From the NCBI RefSeq assembly GCF_036227105.1, contig NZ_CP109434.1:8404501-8468500 (forward strand): a stretch of 64,000 nt of DNA. The letters run 5' to 3'. The translations under genes and the position numbers were made by a program. How positions within the stretch are numbered: the first letter of the stretch is position 1; each line of letters starts with the position of its first letter. Below are positions 58,484 to 64,000 of the stretch, piece by piece. Below the pieces are notes generated by a model, which saw only the letters and a program-made list of their open reading frames with translations, was not told the DNA's origin and searched no databases. This DNA comes from Amycolatopsis sp. NBC_01488. Its GTDB lineage: Bacteria; Actinomycetota; Actinomycetes; Mycobacteriales; Pseudonocardiaceae.

Positions 58484-60631
58484 GTGGCGATCGACTCCCC
58501 CGTTCTGAAGACCCGCTGGGCCGCGCCCCGGGACTGGATCCCGCGGTGGTCGGCGACCGCCGCCCTGCGCGCCGTCCGCGCCACCCTCGTGGTCCCCGTC
58601 CTCTTCGCGTTCAGCATCACGGTGATCGGCGACCTGCAGGTGGCGACGTTCGCGGCCTTCGGCGGGTTCGCCACGTTGGTCATGGCGTCGTTCGGCGGCG
58701 ATCGGCGGGACAAGCTGCGAGCCCACTTCGGACTCGCTGTCGCGGGCAGCGTCCTGCTGGTCGTCGGCACCGCCGCCAGCGCGTCGCTGCCGCTGGCCGC
58801 GGTCGTGACGCTCGTCGTGACCTTCCTGGTGCTCTTCGGCGGAGTCGCGGGACCGAACGCGGCCGCCGGGGGCACCGCCGCGCTGCTCGCCTACGTCCTC
58901 CCGGCCGCCTCCCCCGGCACGATGAGCATGGTGCCCGCCCGCCTCGGCGGCTGGTGGCTGGCCTCGGTGGTCGGCACCGCGGCCGTCCTGCTGCTGTCGC
59001 CCCGGTCCCCCGCCACGGCCCTGCGGGACGCGGCGTCGCGGGCGGCCGGCGCGCTGGCCGACCACCTCGACGCGGCCCTGCGCGGCGACGCGGACGTGCA
59101 CACGGCGCACGAGGCGGCGGTCGAAGCCAAGCACCACCTGATCGACGAGTTCACCGCGACGCCCTACCGCCCCACCGGCCTGGCCGCCGAGGACCAGGCC
59201 CTCGACACCCTGGTGGGCCTGCTCGAATGGTGTGCTTCGGTCATCGCCGACACCACGCACGAGTACCCGGACCTGAGCGGGGCACCCGAGGTCGAACGGG
59301 AGCTGCTCGCCGAGACCGGCGCCGGCCTGCGCGAGGTTTCCCGGCTGATGGCCGGTCAGCCCGGCTCCTTCGAGGCCGACGAGCTGGACCGCCGGATCCA
59401 GGCGAGCGTGGAACGGCTGCGCGCGCTGGGATCCGGCGATCCCGGCTACGTCGACGCGGTGCACCTTTCGTTCCACGCCCGCACCGGCGCGTTCGCCGTC
59501 CGGGAGGCGGTGACCGAAGCACGCGCCGCGGTGCCCGGCGGCCGGAGAACGCGCTTTCCCGGCCGGCTCTCCATGGCCTCGCTGGCCCGGGTCGCCTCGC
59601 CGCACACGAGCCTGCGGTCGGTGTGGTTCGTCAACAGCCTCCGCGGCGCGGTGGCACTGACGGCGGCGGTCGTCGTCGCCGGGGCGAGCGGCGTCGAGCA
59701 CGGGTTCTGGGTGGTGCTCGGCACGTTGTCCGTCCTGCGCGGCAACGCGGCGGCGACCGGGTCGACCGCGCTGCGGGCGCTGCTCGGCACCGCGCTCGGC
59801 GTCGTCGTCGGTGCGGTGCTGCTGCTGGTCATCGGCACCAGCGCGCCCGCGCTGTGGATCGCCCTCCCGATCGCGGTGCTGGTCGCCGGCTACGCGCCGG
59901 GCGCGCTGCCCTTCACCGCCGGCCAGGCGGCCTTCACCGTGACGGTCTCGGTGCTGTTCAACCTGCTCGCGCCGGCCGGCTGGCAGATCGGTGTCGTGCG
60001 GATCGAGGACGTCGCGATCGGCTGCGCGGTCTGCCTGGTGGTGGGCGCGCTGTTCTGGCCCCGCGGCGCCCGGGCCGTGGTCGCCGACGACCTCGCCGAC
60101 GCGTTCCGCGCCGGCGGCGCGTACCTGGCCGCCGCCGCGAACTGGGCGCTCGGCCTCCGCCACGACCCACCCGCGTCCGCCGCGGCGACCGCCGCCGGGG
60201 CACGCCTCGACGACGCACTCCGCGGGTTCCTCAGCGAGCAGGGCACCAAGCACGTCCCCAAGCCCGACCTGTGGCGGCTGGTCATGGGGACCGTCCGCTC
60301 CCGGCTGACCGCGCACTCACTGGCCGGGCTCCCGAACCCCCACGTCGAGCCGGACCCGTTCCGCCGGCTCCTCGGCGACCAAGCGGGCCAGCTCGCCGCC
60401 TGGTACGACCACCTGGCATCCCGCCTGGACCGCACCGACCACGGCGACGTCCCCATACTCGCCCCGCCCGCCTTCCCCGATCTCCTGGCGCAGCCGGGCG
60501 CCTCGGTCCGCGACCTCGCCTGCGCGCTCTGGGTCCACGAGCACATCAAGCACATCTCGGCCCGGCTCGCCGAACTCGTCGAACCGGCAAGCGTGGTGGC
60601 GGCCCAGCGGCACCGCCCTTGGTGGCGGTGA
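58484..60631 (+). CDS. FUSC-family membrane transporter
   Basis: GTG 58484 opens 715 residues. Two blocks of about six membrane segments each (roughly residues 25-170 and 385-530) surround a soluble helical middle, and a soluble tail closes the protein: the fusaric acid resistance/aromatic acid exporter (YccS/AaeB) layout. Key stretches are ATFAAFGGFATLVMASFGGD and VVLGTLSVLRGNAAATGSTA. It probably exports aromatic acids. It starts 81 bp after the glutamate synthase-like gene. Confidence 0.9.
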   Translation: MAIDSPVLKTRWAAPRDWIPRWSATAALRAVRATLVVPVLFAFSITVIGDLQVATFAAFGGFATLVMASFGGDRRDKLRAHFGLAVAGSVLLVVGTAASASLPLAAVVTLVVTFLVLFGGVAGPNAAAGGTAALLAYVLPAASPGTMSMVPARLGGWWLASVVGTAAVLLLSPRSPATALRDAASRAAGALADHLDAALRGDADVHTAHEAAVEAKHHLIDEFTATPYRPTGLAAEDQALDTLVGLLEWCASVIADTTHEYPDLSGAPEVERELLAETGAGLREVSRLMAGQPGSFEADELDRRIQASVERLRALGSGDPGYVDAVHLSFHARTGAFAVREAVTEARAAVPGGRRTRFPGRLSMASLARVASPHTSLRSVWFVNSLRGAVALTAAVVVAGASGVEHGFWVVLGTLSVLRGNAAATGSTALRALLGTALGVVVGAVLLLVIGTSAPALWIALPIAVLVAGYAPGALPFTAGQAAFTVTVSVLFNLLAPAGWQIGVVRIEDVAIGCAVCLVVGALFWPRGARAVVADDLADAFRAGGAYLAAAANWALGLRHDPPASAAATAAGARLDDALRGFLSEQGTKHVPKPDLWRLVMGTVRSRLTAHSLAGLPNPHVEPDPFRRLLGDQAGQLAAWYDHLASRLDRTDHGDVPILAPPAFPDLLAQPGASVRDLACALWVHEHIKHISARLAELVEPASVVAAQRHRPWWR

Positions 60632-60815
60632 ACACGCGCCCGCGCGCCGACACCGCACCCAGCCGTCGCCGCCCAGCCGACTGACCTCGCGGGCGAACCC
60701 AACGAACAGCTCGACCGTGCCGATCCGCTGTCGTGCCCCCAGGCGGCCGTTCGCCGCGGTCCGGGCTCGGTGCCAGGCCTGGTCCGGCGGCGTTGCGCAT
60801 CCTGTCGCTTTGTTC

Positions 60816-60830
60816 TATAACTCGTATAGC
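60816..60830. promoter_or_regulatory. Short palindrome at the gntR promoter
   Basis: CTATA-ACTCG-TATAG overlaps likely -10 sequences about 20 bp upstream of the GntR start. YtrA-type GntR proteins often bind such AT-rich palindromes at their own promoter, so autorepression is likely. Confidence 0.5.
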
Positions 60831-60848
60831 TAGAGCGGAGGTGGCGGC

Positions 60849-61241
60849 GTGATCCTGAACGTCGACCCCGCCGGTGACGTGCCGATCTACCAGCAGCTGC
60901 GGGACCAGATCGTGGAAGCCATCGCCGGCGGCGTGCTGACCGAGAGCAGCCCGCTGCCCGCCACCAGGACGCTCGCCGCCGATTTCGGGATCAACTTCCA
61001 CACCGTCAACAAGGCCTACGACCTGCTGCGGCGCCAAGGCCTGATCCGGCTCAACCGCAAGACCGGCGCGGTCGTGGTCGCCACGCCCGCGGACTCGGCG
61101 TTCCGCGCGGAATGGACCGCGCGGGCTCGGACGCTGCTGGCCGAGGCCGTCGCCCGGGGATGGCCGGCCGACGAGGTGCTCGCGACCTGCCAGTCGGTGC
61201 TCGATTCGTTCGGTTCCCCGCAACGGGAGGAGACGCCATGA
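60849..61241 (+). CDS. YtrA-subfamily GntR regulator
   Basis: GGAGG precedes GTG 60849; the product has 130 residues. The winged helix is PIYQQLRDQIVEAIAGGVLT, LPATRTLAADFGINFHTVNK and AYDLLRRQGLIRLNRKTGAV. The short C-terminal helix pair marks the YtrA type, which regulates ABC transporters or membrane proteins beside it. Here the target is the membrane protein gene that overlaps its stop (ATGA). Confidence 0.92.
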   Translation: MILNVDPAGDVPIYQQLRDQIVEAIAGGVLTESSPLPATRTLAADFGINFHTVNKAYDLLRRQGLIRLNRKTGAVVVATPADSAFRAEWTARARTLLAEAVARGWPADEVLATCQSVLDSFGSPQREETP

Positions 61242-62317
61242 TCGTCGCCGTCGTCGTGAGCGCCGCGTTGGCGGCACTGGTGCTCGTGCTCGCCATGGTG
61301 CTGCCCGCGATCACCAGCCCGACCGTGCCGTTCGGGGTCCGGGTCCCGGCCGGGCACGTCCACGACCCAGCGGTGACCAGGCAGACCCGCCTCTACCGGC
61401 GGCGCGTGCTCGCCGGCGGGATCACCGCCGCCGGGGTGTGCGTCGCGCTGTTCGGCGTGACCGGCGAAACCGTGCTGCTGTCGGTGCTGCTGCTGCTCGG
61501 CATCTGGTACGGCTGTTTCTTCCTGGCCAACCACGAGATCCGGGCCGCCAAGGCCGCCGGCGGCTGGTACGAGGGCCTGCGGCAGCGGATCGCGGTGGAC
61601 ACCGGGCTGCGGACCGACCCGCCGCGGTTCCCCTGGCTCTGGCTGACACCGGCGCTGGTGATCACGGTCGCCACGGTGGTCGTCGGGGTGATCCGGTACC
61701 CGTCGATGCCGGCCGTGCTCGCCGTGCACTACGGCGCGAACGGCTCGCCCGACCGGCGGGCCGCCAAGTCGGTCGGCACCGCGTTTTCGCTGGTGTTCGT
61801 GCAGATCGGCATGACCGCGCTGCTCGGGGCGATCGCCGCGGCGATCGTCCACCGCAGCCGGCCCGACATCGACCCGGCGCACCCGCACAGCTCCGCGCGC
61901 TGGCACCGCCGGTACATGGCCCTGGCGGCCAAGACGCTCCTCGGGCTCGTCGCGATGATCGACCTCGGGATGCTCGGCTCGTCCCTGCTGATGTGGACGG
62001 GCACGGTCACCTCGTGGGCCCCGCTGGTGGTCGTGCTCCCGATCCTGGCCGCCGTGGTGGTCGCGATCGTGGTCCTCGCGAGGAACAACCGGGTCCGCGA
62101 CGAAGAGGAACCGGACACGGGCCTGACCCACCGCGACGACGACAAGCACTGGCGCGGCGGCCTGTTCTACGTCAACCGCGACGACCACGCCCTGATGGTC
62201 CCCCGCCGCTTCGGCGTGGGCTGGACCCTCAACTTCGGCAACCCCCGGGCGGCGATGCTGCTGGCCGCCGTCGTCGCCCTGATCGGCTTGGTGATCACTC
62301 TCCGCTTCACCGGCTGA
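61238..62317 (+). CDS. DUF1648/DUF5808 membrane protein
   Basis: ATG 61238 overlaps the GntR stop; the product has 359 residues and about eight membrane segments. DUF1648-like features are YPSMPAVLAVHYGANGSPDR, and a DUF5808-like tail reads HWRGGLFYVNRDDHALMVPR then GVGWTLNFGNP. SdpI-like proteins of this group are often induced through a GntR regulator in response to envelope stress or peptide toxins. The role here is inferred from family and pairing. Confidence 0.88.
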   Translation: MIVAVVVSAALAALVLVLAMVLPAITSPTVPFGVRVPAGHVHDPAVTRQTRLYRRRVLAGGITAAGVCVALFGVTGETVLLSVLLLLGIWYGCFFLANHEIRAAKAAGGWYEGLRQRIAVDTGLRTDPPRFPWLWLTPALVITVATVVVGVIRYPSMPAVLAVHYGANGSPDRRAAKSVGTAFSLVFVQIGMTALLGAIAAAIVHRSRPDIDPAHPHSSARWHRRYMALAAKTLLGLVAMIDLGMLGSSLLMWTGTVTSWAPLVVVLPILAAVVVAIVVLARNNRVRDEEEPDTGLTHRDDDKHWRGGLFYVNRDDHALMVPRRFGVGWTLNFGNPRAAMLLAAVVALIGLVITLRFTG

Positions 62318-62378
62318 GTGGCTGCGAACGGAGTCGGAACGCCGCACCGACGTCTCCGTGCCCGCCCACGCCTGACCG

Positions 62379-62978
62379 TCATCCGCGCAGGGCGGGTCCG
62401 ATCCAGCGGCGGACGAGCGCCCGGATCCCGTCGTCGGTCAGCGGCGGTGTCGAGGGGTACTGCAGGTACGACAGGAACAGGCGCATGAGGACTTCGGCCA
62501 GCCCCTCGAAGTCCGCATCGGTGGTGACGCCGACGGCCGCCCAGTCGACCGGGACGTTGCGGAGAATCCTTGCGCCGTAAGAGAAAGCCAGCGGCGAGAT
62601 CACCCCGACCGTGAAGAAGTCGGCTTCGCCCGCCTGCAGGAGCAGACCCAGGTGCGGCTCGCCGGGCAGCGTCCGGACCGCGAACACCACCGATTCCACG
62701 GCGACCTCGACCGCGGTGCCGAACGCCGCCAGGTGACGTTCCATGCGCCCGGCGAACTCCTCGACCCCGGCCAGGGCGACCGCGCGCAGGATGTCGTTCA
62801 GGCTCGGGAAGTAGCGGTAGACGGTCTGCCGCGTCACCCCGGCTTCGGCGGCGACGTCGGACAGGCTCGTCTTGGCGAGACCGGCCCGGTCGAGGCACGC
62901 CGTCGCCGCGTCGACGATCCGGCGGCGTGCCTCGTCTTCCGTGCCGGGCGGGTTGCCCTGCCAGCCGTGGTGCCCCAT
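62379..62978 (-). CDS. TetR family regulator
   Basis: From ATG 62978 the product has 199 residues (ATG 62987 is an alternative start). The TetR domain reads EARRRIVDAATACLDRAGLA, LSDVAAEAGVTRQTVYRYFP and SLNDILRAVALAG. The C-terminus is helical. It is followed on the same strand by the membrane protein gene at 63007, which lies upstream in transcription order with a 28-bp gap, so the two are probably one transcript. Confidence 0.88.
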   Translation of the reverse strand: MGHHGWQGNPPGTEDEARRRIVDAATACLDRAGLAKTSLSDVAAEAGVTRQTVYRYFPSLNDILRAVALAGVEEFAGRMERHLAAFGTAVEVAVESVVFAVRTLPGEPHLGLLLQAGEADFFTVGVISPLAFSYGARILRNVPVDWAAVGVTTDADFEGLAEVLMRLFLSYLQYPSTPPLTDDGIRALVRRWIGPALRG

Positions 62979-63006
62979 GCGCCCCATCTTCCCCGACCCG
63001 GCGGGC

Positions 63007-64000
63007 TCAGCCGGGGGCAGGTACCCGGGCCTTCCGGTACAGCGCGACGAGCACCAGACCGGCCGCGGCGAAGCACGCGAGCGCGTAAGGCACGCTCCCG
63101 GCCGGGCCACCGTCGTCCGCGGCGAGCCAGAACACCGCCAGCCCACCCAGGTAGACAGCGGGATAGACGCGCACGAAGGCGGACTGCGGCGGGCGCTCCG
63201 CGCGGTTCGTGCCGAGGATCCACCCACCGGCCAGCCAGACGAGCGCCAGCTCGACGCCGAGGACCCAGGCCTGCGCCGTGGAGTTCCCGTCGAAGAGGCT
63301 CGACGGGATGCCCGCGATCGCCATCGTCGGCGGGGTGAGGACGCCGGCCACCACGGTCCGCAGCGCCGGCGACGGGCCACGCCGGGAGCCGCCCGCGAGC
63401 CGCACCACCAGGTAGGTCAGCGCGCCGAACGAGACGGACGCGAACAGCAGCATGCTGGTCATCGGCACCGACGCCAGCGCCGGGTGATTCACGATGCGGT
63501 TGCCCGGGTTCCACGCCCACCACTTCAGCCGCGGGCCGAGCTGGTCGAAGACCTCGTAGAACACCTGGCACACGAAGGCGACGGCCACCGAACCCGCGAG
63601 TGGGCCCCGACCGCGGAACCCGCCCAACGACCGCACGAGCTCATAGGCGAGCTGGCTGAACGCCGGGTAGAACGCGACGATGTACAGCGGCAGCCGGTCG
63701 GCCATGAACTGCACGGTGAACCGGTTGTGGGCGAAGATGAAGCCGTACAGGCGATCGAGGCCGAACCACTCCGGGAAGTACAGCGGCGGCTCGGTGACGA
63801 AGAGGTAGACCAGCGAAGCCCACCACAGCGCCAGGTTGACCGGATCGCCCGCGCGGTAGCGGCGAACGGCGTGCACCAGCGCGAAGACGGCGCCGCCGAC
63901 GACGAGCAGTTCGAGCAGCGGCATCGTCCAGTGCGCGAGTGTCCAGGGGAAGCGGACGGAGACGACCGGGGCGACGTCGTGGCAGTCGAAGCCGAGCCCG
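63007..64000 (-). CDS. Multi-pass membrane protein of unknown function (runs off window)
   Basis: The frame has an ATG at 63924 (305 residues), but it stays open and coding-like to the window edge (GFDCHDVAPVVSVRFPWTL, AHWT before that Met), so the true start probably lies outside. About seven membrane segments are seen, e.g. LLVVGGAVFALVHAV, LALWWASLVYLFV, LYIVAFYPAFSQLAYELV, SMLLFASVSFGALTYLVVRL. No family is recognised. It precedes the TetR gene in the same direction and may be regulated by it. Confidence 0.75.
   Translation of the reverse strand, partial: GLGFDCHDVAPVVSVRFPWTLAHWTMPLLELLVVGGAVFALVHAVRRYRAGDPVNLALWWASLVYLFVTEPPLYFPEWFGLDRLYGFIFAHNRFTVQFMADRLPLYIVAFYPAFSQLAYELVRSLGGFRGRGPLAGSVAVAFVCQVFYEVFDQLGPRLKWWAWNPGNRIVNHPALASVPMTSMLLFASVSFGALTYLVVRLAGGSRRGPSPALRTVVAGVLTPPTMAIAGIPSSLFDGNSTAQAWVLGVELALVWLAGGWILGTNRAERPPQSAFVRVYPAVYLGGLAVFWLAADDGGPAGSVPYALACFAAAGLVLVALYRKARVPAPG

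Noticed and set aside
56675..60316. Long open minus-strand frame (1213 codons)
   Set aside because: It is a mirror of the glutamate synthase-like and FUSC genes, with no domain and shadow-type composition.
1..64000. CRISPR arrays, rRNA, tRNA, insertion sequences
   Set aside because: No regular direct repeats, RNA gene cores, transposase motifs or target-site duplications were seen by eye.

Overview
The window is very GC-rich, with dense coding, strong G/C bias at third codon positions and many GTG starts. No rRNA, tRNA or CRISPR is visible. The gene families point to a Pseudonocardiaceae actinomycete, most like Amycolatopsis: an XRE regulator paired with DUF397, F420-dependent luciferase-like oxidoreductases, a stressosome with several SpoIIE phosphatases, a BTAD regulator and diiron acyl-ACP desaturase. 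The genus is inferred from families and was not tested. The region looks like an ordinary but regulator-rich chromosome arm with many short divergent regulator/target pairs and several decayed genes.

Layout. 1-5.2 kb: stress signalling. A divergent SpoIIE phosphatase and a MarR regulator precede a tightly overlapping operon for RsbR, RsbS, RsbT, an ATPase-phosphatase fusion and a second SpoIIE phosphatase. 5.3-9.6 kb: a two-subunit molybdenum hydroxylase (iron-sulfur subunit and Tat-exported large subunit) with a PucR regulator. 9.8-13 kb: a SigB/SigF-type sigma factor with a near-leaderless promoter that resembles its own target, a small membrane protein, an unusual DUF4255-acyl carrier protein chimera, a small protein and a BTAD regulator. 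13.2-14.2 kb: acyl-ACP desaturase behind a large palindrome. 14.3-20.6 kb: tyrosine/homogentisate breakdown (hmgA, an unknown gene, fumarylacetoacetase, MarR regulator), then IclR and scoAB, which would activate the acetoacetate released by that pathway. 20.5-25.3 kb: regulator/target pairs (TetR-quinone reductase, LysR-EamA exporter, TetR-membrane protein), each with a visible palindrome.

25.5-43 kb: a frameshifted membrane protein followed by a small protein sharing its Gly/Thr/His motif; MarR-SDR; an XRE/AhpD-like pair; fragments of CopC and other genes; RraA, OsmC, HD and AraC genes; an XRE-DUF397 locus with repeated GCTACCA boxes; small unknown genes; a STAS-ATPase protein; and two alpha/beta hydrolases, a TetR and a quinone reductase linked by a shared ATTATG-N2-CATAAT site. 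43-52 kb: SWIM protein plus SNF2 helicase, FAD monooxygenase-TetR, a channel-like protein, a decayed SDR, a Na+/H+ antiporter and a decayed gamma-glutamyltransferase. 52.5-64 kb: orphan ABC binding lipoprotein, endonuclease/phosphatase-family protein, UBP zinc finger, F420 oxidoreductase, glutamate-synthase-like protein, FUSC transporter, GntR-membrane protein pair, TetR, and a membrane protein running off the window.

The most unusual items are the DUF4255-ACP chimera beside a BTAD regulator, the two-gene module sharing a VHGGTIHG-type motif, and a recurring pattern in which broken genes end exactly where a neighbouring convergent gene ends.
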